From Diogma glabrata (lineage: Eukaryota; Arthropoda; Insecta; Diptera; Cylindrotomidae), in contig OY856186.1 of the NCBI GenBank assembly GCA_963693315.1, forward strand, positions 82,715,676-82,779,675: DNA of 64,000 bases. The letters are read 5' to 3'. Below, one piece after another: positions 48,228 to 61,608 of this stretch. How positions within the stretch are numbered: position 1 is the stretch's first letter; each line of letters begins with the position of its first letter. Below the pieces are notes generated by a model that was not told the DNA's origin, ran no database searches, and worked only from the letters and a program-made list of their open reading frames with translations. Made by a program: the position numbers and the translations under genes.

Positions 48228-48475
48228 GACTGCGTTCTAATTGATGCTAAATTGTACTAAGCTAAAGCTAATTGCTAAATCAATTTAGTCAACTATTTTA
48301 TTTGACTAAATCGACATTTTTTCTAAATAATTTGGAAGAAATTCATACGTTAAACAATATCTGACAACTTGATTATATTAATTTAAATTAAAATTCCGTA
48401 ATTTTGTAAAATTAAATATAGATTTAGCAGTTTAGTATAATTTAGTCGTCGTTTAGAATACTACCTTAGTTAAAT
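48228..48475. repeat. Short MITE sharing the TTCTAAACGACGACT end
   Basis: The left end reads GACTGCGTTCTAATTGATGC. The right end, in reverse complement, reads GGTAGTATTCTAAACGACGA. Interior arms with GCTAAATTGTACTAA facing TTTAGTATAATTTAG continue the symmetry. It is 248 bp and non-coding. Confidence 0.6.
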
Positions 48476-48651
48476 ATTTAATGCACCAATCAAAACACGC
48501 ATTAAAATATTTAATAACTATAGTTAAATAATTTTTGAACGATGATCATTAAGTAAAATATTAAATACACAAATACTAATATAATCTGTCAAAATCGTAT
48601 GTCAAAATAATTCTTTCATAAAATGTCTCAATTGAATAACACTAAGTTTAA

Positions 48652-49107
48652 ACCATGGTTGTATAATAGAATAATAGCAAATAGCTATTAAACTATTACG
48701 GTGTAAACGGATAGAATAATACTTTTTTACTTTGACAGATAGTTATTTGATATTTTGATCGATAGTATAATAGTATAATAGTATATTCAAAACAATTGTA
48801 ACGGTCAAAACGTTAAATGTAATTGACAATTTCAGGCGATTGTAAAAAATGTGCAACACCAAAATCACTTAAAATCTAGTTTTTATTTTAAATGAATATT
48901 AGTATTATAATTTTTTGTTGAAATACTTTTAGATTATAAGATTTTATATTCAAATTTGAAATACGGTAGCCGTATTCTATCTGTCAATATTATTCTGAAC
49001 GTTTATACCACATGATAGAATAATACTATTTTGTGGTATAAACGCTCAATGTATCAATAGTTTAATAGCAAAAAACTATTATTCTATTAAACTATCGGTG
49101 GTATTAA
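48652..49107. repeat. MITE with ATAGAATAATAGCAAATAG-type ends
   Basis: TATAATAGAATAATAGC followed by TATTAAACTATT on the left faces AATAGTTTAATAGC followed by ATTATTCTATTA on the right. It is about 455 bp and non-coding. Confidence 0.6.
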
Positions 49108-50415
49108 CTTAGTATAAAATTAAAACCCAAAAAATTTAAAAACTAAAATAGATATTACTAACCACTAACCATATTGTTATAGAAAACTTGCATTTCATTC
49201 AGAATTTGAAAAATATATATGCTGCAATTTCAAAATAAATTGAACTGTCAATTTGACATTGTCAAATTTTAAGTAATGCTTATGCATATGTGTATTTAAT
49301 TTTCAACTCTCCTCGAGCGCAGATTTAATTTTTTAATAAATGTGGGCGGGGACTAGTGTGTTTCTGAACGAAAACAGCTGTCAAATAGATAAATATTAAC
49401 TTTACTATTTCGTTTTTGAACGACCGGATTTAAATATAATTAACTATAGTAAAGTTTTTGAACGAACCCATGATTTTATTAAAAAAAGAAATAAGCCACT
49501 ACTTTTATCCACTGTTTGTTTATGTTCTAAAAATGTTCAATTAGTTTTTTTACCGCACGCTTGGAGCATCGGGCTCAAAAGTACGTTTTTACTTCAAACG
49601 GTTTTACAGCCAACCAAATTTGAAATATGAAACCTAGCAAATTTTGCGTTTTTTGTGTAGACATTTCAAGTTTCGAATATATTTTGTTCATCGAATATCG
49701 TGGCCAACAAGAGACTATTGTGATTTTCGATTGGTAAAGTCAGATTTGCTCGAAAAAGATCTAGATTTTGGTGACCCAACAAACATGAAATCAGCTGTTT
49801 TTAATATTTTTGTTGTATGGGTAAAAAAATGACATTTGCGACATGTACTTTGATAATAGTAAACTATAGTAGAATTTTTTGCCAGCGAATTTTTGACAGA
49901 TAGGACGTAGCAGCGCGATAAAAGATGAGACAAAAAGTAAAACGGAGATGTATTATTTATTTTGGGATAAATTTGTTTTCAAAACAATTATATTAGTTAA
50001 ATTTCTACTTCTAGTTCGTACCATTTGTTTACCTAGGCGTCGTTATTTTTATTCTAATTATTTTTTATTATAAAAATTTTGTTATATTACCTACAAAATC
50101 ATTAATATTTTTACTAGTTTTTGGTTTTCTATTATAATTGTTTGAATTTCAATAGTAATTTATTAATTTTATGCGTTTTTTGTCCATTTCAATGGGACCC
50201 CAACAGTTTTTGTAATATTTTAATTCGAGACACTGAATTCCGCACATGCGCATTTTGCAATATGGGGTAAAATATGCCGGTAAAAAAATCTACATCGAAT
50301 CGAATCGAAATCACATATATTGAACCTAGATGATTTTTATTTAAAATTTATTAATATAATTCGAAAGTTTTTCTGTGTATCAACTTTATTAAATATATGT
50401 AATTTTCAGCCATAT
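49108..50415. other. No gene recognised
   Basis: Intergenic sequence downstream of the RPAC1 gene on its strand. No domain in any frame. Confidence 0.5.
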
Positions 50416-51464
50416 CTAGCATTGAATTTCATCTAAAAACATTCTACATTTTTTCTTTAAACTTTTTACTGCTTCTATGAAAATTGCTTCAGGTTTCCAA
50501 GCACCAACAGATTCAATATTAAAAATGAAATGATCTCTCACACGGCACATTGTAACCGCATCGCTTAACTGAGGATATCGATAAACATTACGACTGCATG
50601 AATCATATCGTGCATCTTTAACATATGCGGTATCACGATCATCAATTTCAATAACCCCTGGAGAAAAGCATTTTTGAAGTAATCTCGCATCATTTCCATA
50701 AACTTTACGAGTTAATTTTATTTCAGGTAATAACCGATAGTGTGCTGTGGCTACTGGAGAAAATTTCGCATGATCTTTTCCAATGCCTTTTATTGCAAAT
50801 AATCGAATATCAAATTCATGACCCGGTCTCATTTTACTTATCAATATATCATCGTGTATCGGTCCAACATCAGTATCCTTATACATTTCAGATTGTTTTC
50901 CTCTTGGAACCCACTTTAATTGATTAGAGTAAATATTATGATTTTTATAAATTGAATCGAAATTTGCAGATTCTTTCACATCTTTATGTTTTCTTGTACA
51001 TTTTACTTTTAATTCAAACTCAAGCGTATCCTGTTCAGTACCTTGATCAGACTCATCAGATTTAAATTCAAATAATTTCGGATCCGCCTTTAGGGGTATT
51101 AAACCAAGGCGATGAGCAAGAACTTCATCTTGAATAATTGAGGTGTTGTTGTATATAAAAACCTTTTCAATAGCCATACTTGGAACTTCACTCAACATTA
51201 GCCTTCGAAATGCATTGGCTATAGCTGGTTGCACACCTATCATATCGAACTCTAGTTCCATTTCTTCATAACTGTAAAAACTACATTACATATTTCAAAT
51301 TTTTAAAATTTTAAGTTTTTTACTTACCGAACTACTACAATACGGAACTTTCTTTTAAATGTTTTTAAATCAAACGGCTCATCAACCATTCCATAATCTA
51401 ATGCCCCTGGCTTTAATTTAAATTCTTCTAGGTATATTCTTGGTTTGCCTGCTTTTGTGTTCAT
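50416..51464 (-). CDS. Polr1C: DNA-directed RNA polymerases I and III subunit RPAC1 (AC40)
   Basis: Two exons: 51464-51328 (ATG to a GTAAGT donor) and 51271-50416 (after a TTTACAG acceptor, in phase), giving 330 residues, close to the usual 335-346. RPAC1 is the alpha-like subunit shared by nuclear RNA polymerases I and III. It dimerises with RPAC2 to start assembly of the enzymes that make rRNA, 5S rRNA and tRNA. The RNA polymerase D/30-40 kDa signature is clear: [19 protein letters not shown], followed by [12 protein letters not shown], in residues about 60-110. An insert domain follows, then [33 protein letters not shown] and [17 protein letters not shown], all typical. The gene is divergent from the LRPPRC-like gene, with 172 bp between the ATGs. 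I see no defects, so it should be functional. Confidence 0.96.
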
Positions 51465-51636
51465 TTTTTCAATAGATCATCTATACAATTTCACGTGGTT
51501 TTCACAAAATAAATAAATCAAAACAAAACTTTTGACAACTATAGTTCATAAACCCAACACAAGAAACAAAAACAAAAAATCACATGCGCTGTTATGTGAA
51601 TTTACTATTCTTTTCATTGTAACCAAAGATTTTAGC
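51465..51636. promoter_or_regulatory. Short bidirectional promoter with CACGTG E-box
   Basis: Only 172 bp separate the start codons of the divergent RPAC1 and LRPPRC-like genes, so both promoters must lie here. There is no TATA box at a fitting distance. A perfect palindromic E-box CACGTG sits at 51492-51497, on the RPAC1 side. In insects Myc/Max binds this site at genes for ribosome and mitochondrial production; its use here is inference. Confidence 0.6.
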
Positions 51637-54600
51637 ATGGCATCTCTCCTTCGTTCGGTAAAATTTGTACGTTATTTGGCTGGATATGCTAGAAATATTA
51701 TATTAACACCTACAAAAGAAGCGGAAAGTAATATATTACAACAAAATTGTTTGTGTTCAGTGATTTCCAAGTGAGTTCATAAAAAATAATTTTATTAATT
51801 TTGACATTTTCCCCGGTACATTTTGTCTTATGCAATATCTTTACATGTATAAAAATCGATTGACAAAATTTAATATGTTTAATAATTGATGTTTCAACAC
51901 AAATTATTATTATGTTAGATAATGTATTTTGACCTAAAATTTTAGTGGATTTGCTACAGCTTCAAAACAAGATCCAAACCTGGAACGATCTATTAAACGT
52001 TTGGATCAAGACGTACGTCGATCTGGAAGAATTTCTCGTCGTGATATTGAAGAAGTTCTAGAAGAGATACGACAACAACAATCTGCTACAAGTTCACAAT
52101 CACTGTTGGTTATACGATGTTGCGGTAATATTAATTTGATTTCAAATTAAATAAGTAATTTTTCCACAAATTCTCTTGTTATTATAGGTAATTTAGTTCC
52201 AGAAGAACTTCCTGAAGTGCGTACAGCGTTAGTAAAAGAAATATGGAAAACGTTGAATAATCTTAATGTTCCAATGGATATATCACATTATAATGCGTTG
52301 TTAAGAGTTTATTTGGAAAATGAACATGAATTTTCGTCTACTGAATTTCTAAGTGATTTAGCAGCGAAAGGAATTGAACCGAATCGGTAAGTTTTATATT
52401 TTTTCGCAGTGGTAATGTAGTAGCTTATATAATAATACTGTTTGGCTGTCCTGAGATACCAATACTCATGTGCAAGGTACCTTAAACGAATTATGTCAGT
52501 TGATCTCGTCCTTTTAGGTGATTTCCGAACAGCAAGAGTTCTCATCTGCCAACCATCCTATCTTCAGGAGTGGTTTTCTATAATCTTTGTTTGATCTTGA
52601 TATGACAGTTTTTAAAGATTTTTTCGATCTGTAGTTCTAACATTAAACCAATTTTTAGTCCTAAATTATTGAGGATAGTGATGTGAGGATTTGACTATAG
52701 ATCCATAGTTTAGTGGTTCTGCTTTGGAAGACTGTGATAGTTGTTATTTACCTTCCTCGTATGGAGTAGTAGAACAAGCAAAAGGTCACAGAATGCTAGA
52801 GCGACTTTTGTTTAGGTTTTCTAGCCAAATGTCATATATTTTGCTTGTTACGCTTATAATACCAAACCGATTCCTAATATCAGTACTGTAGTGCGTTCTA
52901 GTAAAGAAGCAATAATTTATATCTTCAGGGTAATCCAAAATGTTTGCCCTGTCGTTATTAAAATGATGATGCGGTTCTTAAGATGAATGCTTTGTGGAAT
53001 GCGTCATCAACAGGCAGGCAAAGTAAGATGTTTCTAGCATATCAGAAAAATTGAATTTTCTTTTTAAGTCTGAAGAGGAACACTCTCAGCACTGGTCGGT
53101 GCCCCAACAGGACATGGTCACCTAAATAAACACCTTTTTACCATGGCAGTTATCTCTGTTGATGTTGTCTTGTAGAGAAGGACGATTCTGATTTCTGAGT
53201 GCTTTTTGTGTGTATGCCTGGTCTGTTCTAGTATCAGGGCAAGAATTTTTAGCTCTAACACTAGAGGCCAGCACAGTCAAAATGTCGCTAATACAGTTAG
53301 TTCTAGATTTCATTAATCAGAGAGAAAGGTTTTTGACACGGTGCTATGGACAGTAGAGGCTGCGTGCCAGGACAGGTTCTGCCTCGTGCAAATTTTCCAT
53401 CCCTTTCTAATTTAATCCAGTATCAGGCAGCAAGGAATTTAATGAAGTTTCTCGCTGGTTTCTTTCCCTAACTAGTGCTAGCAACACTACTTGGAGAAAA
53501 CTTTACTATATTGATGCATGTTTGAAACTTTGCTGCGTTTATTTTTTGTGTCAGTTGATTACGTCAACCAGAGTGTTAAGTGGTTTGGAAAACCTGGCAA
53601 TATCATGCAATTTTGAGTTTTTCTAAAATTTATGGAATTATCAGAAAATTTTTGTAACTTCTGAATTTTTTGAATATTTGAAAATGAATTGAATTCAAAA
53701 TTAAAAATACAGATTTTATAGCAAATTCATATTATTCTCTTCTTGTTTGTCTGTCTATTGTGAAGTATTTATTGAATTTATTATTTATTTACTATAATTT
53801 GATGTTTATTTTTTGATTTTTAATCAGTTTGCAGCGCATCTGTACCCCTTGAGACCGTTTTGATGGTTCCAGTTTCGTTCCACCCTTAGGCATTTCCGAT
53901 TCATTAATTGCAGATGGCCAAAACGTTATGGCTTATTCAGGCTTATAGTTACCATAATAATTTCAAATTAGCTACGATCAGTTATCTTGCATTTCAATCC
54001 AACTTTGTCTAACAGTTCAGTTCTTCCTATGGCTCTTAATTCGGGCATATTTTACTGCTATGTTTTACGAAATTAAGAAGTAGAAGTAGTTAAACTATAT
54101 ACTGATTGAACAAATTGTTTTTCATTTTCTTACTAGAGTTACGTATCAACGATTAATTTCACGGTATTGTCAGCAAGGTGATATTGAGGGAGCAACGAAA
54201 ATATTAGAATTTATGCGCGAAAAGCAACTTCCGGTGAATGAAAATGTATTTAATGCATTGATTATGGGTCATTCGCAAGCAGAGTAAGTTTTGTTTCATA
54301 TCTGTTCTTAATATTATTATTTAAATTATAATTTTAATAATTCCATAAATTTAGTGATATGGAATCAGCTGTCGGTATCTTATCTGTAATGCAACAGGCT
54401 TCCCTTGAACCAAGCGCTGATACATATACAACGCTGTTGTGTGGTTATGCACGAAAGGGGGATCTTAATTCAATTGAGTCACTTTTTGAAACTTGTGACA
54501 AAAAGGATATATATTTGCTTGATAAAGATTTGCTTGACATCATTTACGCTCTTACTACCAACGGTCATGGTGATAAAGTTGACCAAATACTACCGAGATT

Positions 54601-57344
54601 AAGAAAGTCAGCCGGTTTCAATTCTGACGCAGTTAATATTATTTTACGACTTACAAGCCAAGGATATGAAGATGTTGCTCTTAAAATATTAAAAACTATG
54701 CCTCGAGGGTCACGACCAGATGGTGAGCTGAGTGATACTGGCAACTTTTTCATTAAACAAATGGTTAAATCCGAAAGACCAGTCGAGAAAATTATTACTA
54801 TCTGCAAGGTGTTACAAGAAGAAGGATTAAATTCAAAACCTTTGTTAGTTGCAATAGAAGCTGGACTTACAAATGGTGCAACAGCAATAACATTACCGCT
54901 GCTCAAAGAAGCTATAAACTCAAATCTGCCCATCAAACAGCATTACTTTTGGCCAATTATATGTACTGGAAAATCAAAAGGAAATAATTTTATTTTGGAC
55001 GTAATTTCCAAAATGCAAAATGAATTTAATATTTCACCAAACTCAGAAACAGTTCGTGATTATATAATTCCAAATCTTACTACTAAGACGGATACAGAAC
55101 TTATTTCATTGTTGAGAAGTGCAGGTATTTCAACTGCAACAGCAAGCTCATGTGGTGTATATTATCTGTTGAACAAAGGGAAAATAAAAGAAGCTGCTGA
55201 TTTATCTGAATCATACAATGCATATTACGCCCCTGGTTTATTTAGAAAACCTTTAATTCAAGCACTATCCAATACACAAGATGTTAATTCTTATATTCGG
55301 CTAGTACGTCAAATATATGAAAGTATAAGTCGATGGGATCTTGTTCAAAATAATAAGAAAAATGTATCAGAAACTCTTGATAATGATGTTGAAAATGTAG
55401 GCGAGACTCAAAATCAGAAAGAGATTTTAGGTCAAATAGTTTATGATGCAGTATCATATTTCCGTAAACACACTGTTGAAAATATTCCAGAAATATTAAA
55501 TGGTTTGGTAAAAGAAGGTTTGTCTATCAGTGCTTCTCAAGCCGAAAGAATTCAAGAATTAATTGCTTCTGAATTAACAACAGAAATTTCAACATTGTTG
55601 GATAAATTAACATCAGGTGACTTGGAACCCAAAGCATTAGATAAAAAACATACAAATCCCTCAGACTCCTTGGGTCACATGTCAATGGCTCAGCTAGAAA
55701 ACCTTATAACATCTATTGAAAACAAAGGCGAAAGCGCAAAAGGCATCAAAAGATTTATGCTAGCCTCAGCTATTAAATCAAGAGATGTAACACAAACTGA
55801 ACAAATACTTGATCGTTTAAAAACTGAGGGATATGTACTAACAACAGGAGTTAATGCTCAATTGATAGATTTATATGTTCACCATGAAAAACTGGACGAT
55901 GCATTATCAATCTTGAATTCAATAAAACAAAAGGAACCAGATTTTATCTTAGATAATATTAAAACCGTTCGCTTAGCTTCACTTTTGATTCAAAATAATC
56001 AAATGGATGCAGCATTAAAATTACTAGATGATAATAAAAGAGACATTGAAAGTGAAAAACCGGACGACAAAACAAACTTTAATTTTAAAAGCACTGTTTG
56101 GAGGTTATTGAATTCTTTGGCTGAAGCAGGAAAAATTGAAGATCTGAATACAGTCTTCGATAGCTTAATTAAAAATAATTATATCGAACCAAATAATGTT
56201 TTGTTAGGACCGTTGGTAAAAGTGCATTTAATAAATAATAACCTTAGTGAGGCTGTTAATAAATTTGAGGAAATTTGTCAAAAATATCAAGCAACACCAT
56301 GGAAAAACGAATTAGCCTGTAAATTAATTCAAGCCGAAGATGCTACGAATTTACAGAGGGTTACAGATTTGAGTACAAGTATTCATGGCGAAGTCAATAG
56401 TTTGTATGACCTAGTATTCTCGTTTGTCGAATGTGGTAGAATCCGTCAAGCTAGGAAAATCCTTGAAACGCCTGGATTAAGAAATCGTCCTCAACGAATA
56501 AATTCAGCCTGCGAACGTTATCAGCAAGAAGGTATGGTTCAGTCTCTGGAAGGATTAATGGAAGCAACAAAAGATTTGAATCACATCGATCGTAGCGATA
56601 TATGCTATAACTTATTATTGAGTTATTGCAAAGAAGACGACACAGATAAAGCTTTAGGATTGTGGACAAAATTACAAGAAGAAGATATGACCCCATCCGA
56701 AGAGTTTTTACTCAAACTAGGTCAATTTCTTAAATCGAAAAATATTGAGGCTCCATTTGTAGTACCAACTCAAACAAAACCAATCGAACCTGAACAACGT
56801 AAATTCCAATCTTCTGGATCATCAAAAACTGACACCGTATCAACAACACCATATACAGAAAAATTAACCACAGTTAGACAAGCACTAAAACGCGGCGATA
56901 TTAACAGTGCTTTAACATCCAAATCTGAATTAGGATCAGGAAGAATGAGCGTAATTGACCAATCAGCAATTTTAGAGAAATTAGTTCAGTCTGGTCGTCT
57001 AAACGATGCTACAAAATTTGTTGTTGAAATGCTTTCCTCAAATATACATCCAATTCCAAGAATATTTAGATTTTATTTAAACAAACTTGCTGCATCAGGT
57101 GATATTAAATCTCTTGAACAAATTGACCAGTATTTAACACCTCAAAATAAAAAATTAGTGTCATTTGATAATCGTGTATGCCATGCAAATATTGTTGCTG
57201 GTAAATCAGAAGAATATTTACAGAAGCTAGAAAATGATATTGTTAATGCTAAAAGCGAGCAAGAAATAACGGACGTCGCTGGAAAGTTTCCAAGAGGTGG
57301 AACTATAGGAATTTTAGATGGAAATCCAGAACTAGCTGAGAGAT
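51637..57344 (+). CDS. LRPPRC: LRPPRC-like mitochondrial PPR protein (bicoid stability factor type), 3' end not found
   Basis: Five exons in phase: 51637-51770, 51946-52124, 52188-52386, 54137-54283 and 54355-57344, ending at a GTAAGT donor. They encode 1,216 residues. The family is about 1,400 residues long, so roughly 180 C-terminal residues are missing and no fitting exon was seen before 64 kb. The N-terminus is basic and hydrophobic ([20 protein letters not shown]), as in a mitochondrial targeting peptide. Pentatricopeptide repeats follow, for example around [35 protein letters not shown] and [20 protein letters not shown]. The family, with SLIRP, stabilises mitochondrial mRNAs and supports their polyadenylation and translation. 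Drosophila bsf has also been linked to bicoid mRNA. The fifth exon is a single uninterrupted 3-kb frame. Confidence 0.9.
53070..53320 (+). pseudogene. LINE ORF2 C-terminal relic inside an LRPPRC intron
   Basis: In the long intron between exons 3 and 4, the plus strand reads [19 protein letters not shown], resembling the post-RNase H block of LINEs (LTGHxxLxxHL). It is followed after one stop by a Cys-containing stretch. It is heavily decayed. The rest of this 1.75-kb intron is unassigned. Confidence 0.4.
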
Positions 57345-57675
57345 GTAAGTGATTTATTTTTGTGTTTCTATTTTTCTATTTTATGTTTAAAAATGGATGA
57401 ATATTTCTCTAGTGAGAGCAGTAGTCAACGTTTACATGAGTTGTATGCGATAAAATTTTCCAACATCGTTTTCTGATGGTTTTAGATTTATATTCTTCAA
57501 TAAGTCACAAGCAATTCACCCCGTAGATATATGGCATTCGATACATACATTCCTACCTCTCTATCTCTCTCTCCCTCACTCACTCTATCTCTGTCTGTCT
57601 ATCTCTCTCGGGCTTAAACGTACAATGAAAGAATTTTGCCGACCGTACAATCAGCTTCCAATTATATCGGTCTAG
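57345..57675. repeat. Intron start with a CT-rich microsatellite
   Basis: Follows the last visible LRPPRC donor. A CTCTCT/CTAT/CTGT pyrimidine-rich simple repeat occupies about 57556-57609. No exon was identified. Confidence 0.6.
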
Positions 57676-58740
57676 AGATGTTAAAATACGGTATTTTATT
57701 TTTTTTGTATAATACAACGTATTATACATTGTATAATACAAAATAAAATACCGTATGTTCTGTACAAAAGTGCAATAGCCGACATACAGTGTTAGTGGTA
57801 TAACAACAAAAAATTACTTCCATCACCATTTTCAATCACAACTAATTCATTCTCTTCTAAATATCTGCCCCGACATTTGGATTTCTTATCGTTATCTTTA
57901 TTTATATTTCTTAAACGAATGCTAATAAGATCTATTTATTCATCTGATTCTGCTTGGTTTCAATATTAATCACTTTCATTCGCGTCGAGCTATTGTATTT
58001 ATGTTTTTATTTAAATTGAAGACATCATTTTCCATCGGTAAACTGTTGGATATTTAAATTATGATTTTTCACATAAACAAGTTTACGCCTCGCCTCGTTG
58101 ATTTGTAAGACAAATACTTCTTGCAGTATGAGTTAGGCTGCAGATTGAAAAAGATTTTTCTGTTACAGTGGAATATGCGGAACGATGAAACATTCCGAAG
58201 AGCCACAAACTATTTGCCACTAAGGCATCGGTTTCAGAATGTGAGTTTTGAGATTTGAGTGTTTTAGTTAATCAATTTTAATGTATAGAAAGAGGACTAC
58301 TCAAAGATGTAAAAGTGAATGACAGTCCATGAGTTCATGGGTCATAATTTTAATTTGTTGCATAAAAAAAAATTCCCTATAAGGGTGAATAGTAATGTTG
58401 CAGCATTCGATGTTTGAAATTTATGTTCTGTTGATATTACAACAATTTTGTTGCCATAGAAATTTGCGAATCACTAAGAATGCGTTTCTAACTGTTAGTA
58501 ACAAAGGGCAATAACTCATTGATTTCTTCTGTATCGTTCATATATTCGAGAACCAGTAGTATATATTTTCGCAGTTATAAATTCTTCAAGTAATCCACGC
58601 GAAATCTCAATAAAATGGCAGATTACTGATTCGCGCGCCACCACAATAGAAAAAAATTTTATAGTAAAATACCTGGTATTTTACTACGTTTTGGACAATA
58701 CGGTATTTTACGTATAATACCGCGTATTATACAATAGTAC
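57676..58740. repeat. Region bounded by GGTATTTTA / GTATAATAC palindromes
   Basis: At 57677-57772 and again at 58637-58740 there are compact palindromes built from the same words (AAAATACCGTA, TACGGTATTTTA, GTATAATAC, GTATTATAC). The similarity suggests the two ends of one roughly 1-kb element whose interior is non-coding. A transposon of the GGTATTTTAC kind is possible. The minus-strand LINE frame runs into the right palindrome and stops. Confidence 0.4.
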
Positions 58741-60255
58741 TATGGAGAAAGGGACAAATTTATTGATAGCAAATTGGATGGTTTCTGTAAAGTTTTGAGC
58801 AGAAACATTTACATTGTCAGTGTAAAAACAATGACGGTCGAAAGGGAAACCATGGAAAAAATTTTGAAGACCACTCTTATCCATTTTTGAGTAGTGAAAT
58901 ATTTTACGGGGTTTGGGAGCTGTAGTTTTAAGTAAATCAGTTTTGATATCTGATGAGATTAAATAATGATCAGAATTTCCAATACTACCATTCGCAACAT
59001 CGACACTCGTAATATCTGGCATTGTGGTAAGATAGAGATCTAGTAGAAAACTATTATCACCGCCGCCATTACGGGGAGTGAAAGTCGGGCTTTTAACAAT
59101 TTGCAATAGGCCCTGAGACGCGGCAAAAATTTCTGCCAGTTTTCCACTATTGTCAACATCGTCGGTCGATTTGGAGAATTCCAACCATGATTTGTTGTGG
59201 ACGTTGAAGTCACCGGTAACGATAACTTCACAATTAGGAGACTTTGCTCTAATCTCGTCCATAATTTTTGTCAGTATATTAAAAAAGTTTGGGTTACGTT
59301 TGTTGGGGGACCGGTATAAAGCTATTGTAAAAAAAGTCATTTCTGGAAGACAAATCTTTAAAACCATTGTATTGAAGCCGTCACCGTGTAGTTCAAAATT
59401 TGGAAAGCGCGTGTACGCAACACTCTCATGAATGAATGCGCATACGCCCTGATGGAGTTTGAAAGCTGATTCGAGCCTATATTTGGAATTAAGCGATTCT
59501 ATAAAGAGAAAATTTTCAAAAACTTGTGTTTCTGTAAGGAATAGAATGTTCGGTTTGTCGTGCTCAAGATGATGTTGCACGTGGTCATGGTTAGCGTTCA
59601 ATCCGCAGATGTTTTGAACATGTATTTTAAAATTTTTATTGATTCATATATGTTTTGTCCCTGCAAATTCCGTGGACATGCCGCTTTATGGGCGGGTGGA
59701 TTGCGCAAATTTGCTTTACCACTTGCAGACTTATTTTTTTTCGGTTGTACTGCCATATATATATATCAAAATGTTTATTTTATTTTTTTGTGTTTTATTT
59801 TAAAATGCATAACTAAGTAAAAAATCCTATCATACTACAAAATATGACATATGCCAATATTTCATGATAAGATGAAGAAATAATAACAAAATAATAAGTG
59901 AAAAACAAATTGTGAGAAATTTGCAGAAAACAAAACAAAACTAAATGCCAATAATCCAGCTGATGCAGCGCACCCCAGACGCACCGCCCACCACCTTAAT
60001 CGAGGTACAAAGCCCACACATAACTACGTGTTGGTTCGATTCCTCGGAAGAGCTAATGAGTGGTACCGCTACGGAACGCTGCCCAGCTAAGACTGGAAGT
60101 GCTGCCGTTGACTAATTAAAGTTCGTCCGCCAGCACCCTAAGATATCATCTTGGCTAATGACATCTCCTGCCATTGCCAGTGGTATGTGATATCTCACGC
60201 TAACTCATATGTCAATGGCAGGAACTGGAGTACGCAGGGTAGTCAGACCCGTAGA
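58708..60255 (-). pseudogene. Jockey-like LINE fragment: 5' leader plus AP-endonuclease, no RT
   Basis: On the minus strand a leader (60255 to about 59760) shared with the short copies at 15.9 and 62.7 kb is followed by an ATG at 59756 (MAVQPKKNKSASGK). A frame change before about 59630 leads into an apurinic-type endonuclease domain: NICGLNANHDH, PNILFLTETQ, LYRSPNK, VTGDFNVHNKSWLEF and GNSDHYLI, the metal-binding and catalytic His/Asp set of LINE endonucleases. The domain ends near 58745, where the frame runs into unrelated palindromic DNA. The reverse transcriptase is missing, so the copy is dead. It interrupts another LINE at 60256 and above. Confidence 0.75.
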
Positions 60256-60905
60256 TCAACATTGATCATAATCGATCAAAATCGATCCCTCCTGCGGTAA
60301 ATCGATCCCTCCTGCTTTGGGGTAGTCTTTGCAAATTTTGTCGAGGTTGGACGATAGTTTGTCGAAAAAAGGACAGTCAGGAGGGGAGTTAGGGGATCTA
60401 TACATTCCTATTATAAACAAAGTTTCATCCACACCTGAGATCTTCAATGCCAAAGAATTATGGTGCTTTGAGTTCAACTCGTAAGCCTTAATTCTCATAC
60501 ATGAAATTGAATTTCGAATAAATACACAGACACCATGTTTGTTATAAAAGGAATGTTCCAATTCGTAACTGTGTATGCGGTATTTATCTAGATCCAATTT
60601 TGATGCTTTGCCACTGACAATTGTTTCAGTAAGAAATAATATGTCAGGTTTATTTTTTTCGATGTGGTGATGAACCTCGTTTAGATTCGAATTTAGTCCT
60701 CTTATGTTTGTGAAATCAATGCTAAGCTGTTGGTTCGCTTTGCGGCCATTTTGTTGAGACTGAGACTTATCCCTTGACATTGTAGGTACAGTGACAGAAA
60801 TTCGACCTTGTCTAAATTTCAACACTACACAATACAAGAAAATCTGGGTGCCTCCGTCACAACAGTACGACACTAGATCGCAGCTGTAGCACGATAACTA
60901 AGAAA
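60256..60905 (-). pseudogene. Second LINE fragment: endonuclease N-terminus, truncated
   Basis: The frame starts at ATG 60780 (MSRDKSQSQQNGRK) and encodes SIDFTNIRGLNSNLNEVHHH, KPDILFLTETI, GVCVFIRNSI and GMYRSPNSPPDC. This is the first two-thirds of a jockey-like endonuclease. It breaks at about 60310, before the GDFN motif, next to a short repeat (ATCGATCCCTCCTGC twice, 60282-60316). The start is preceded by a leader with no A-rich tail. It belongs to a different family or subfamily from the fragment downstream and has the same orientation. Confidence 0.75.
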
Positions 60906-61608
60906 CAACCGGGGGTAAAGACACTAAATAATAAGGATTTTACTAAGTGTATAAACTAATGTCTTTATTTATCTGATTATACTTTATACTTAAGGAATAA
61001 AAAAAATTGTTTGAGGGAGAACCTGTATATTTACGGATTTCCAGAAACAATCAATAAAAGATAAAAAGAGCTCTTTCAATAGAAACTAAATATATAATTT
61101 AATGTTATTTTACCTTTAGTGATCAAAAGGGGTGGGTATTAAAAATAATTAAACAATTAAGATACTGTACTATTACGGCAGCAGGCAAAAAAAACAATAC
61201 ATTTGCAGTGATGAAAATTGACCATAGATTGAGTTTTTATCAATGGTTGGGTTTAAGAAATTACTTTAAAACAAGTGGCGAGAGATAGCATTAAATTACA
61301 AAATTAGAATCTGTAACAAATATATATATAGTCAAAATAAAATGTATACAACCTGCCAATTTTTAAAATCGGTTAATTATTTTTAACTTTTAACACTTAA
61401 AAACTTTCTCTGGGGGCGTGTCTTGTTGGTGAAAGAGGATTGAATTTAAGAATCTCTTTTTTTTTTAAACGGAGATGGGAATATTACTTTCTTTCTTTTA
61501 TTTTATACACATATATCACTAATAAGTTAAATGTTTTCTTTGTTGATAAATTAATATTTCCTTTTTCCCTTAAATCTTTTTTTTTGTAATCACTCATTTT
61601 TTCAATTA
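60906..61608. other. No gene recognised
   Basis: AT-rich; nothing assignable. Confidence 0.45.

Noticed and set aside
58140..58250. Possible next LRPPRC exon after the TTCTGTTACAG acceptor
   Set aside because: In the phase demanded by the previous donor it stops after six codons, and the sequence does not resemble the family.
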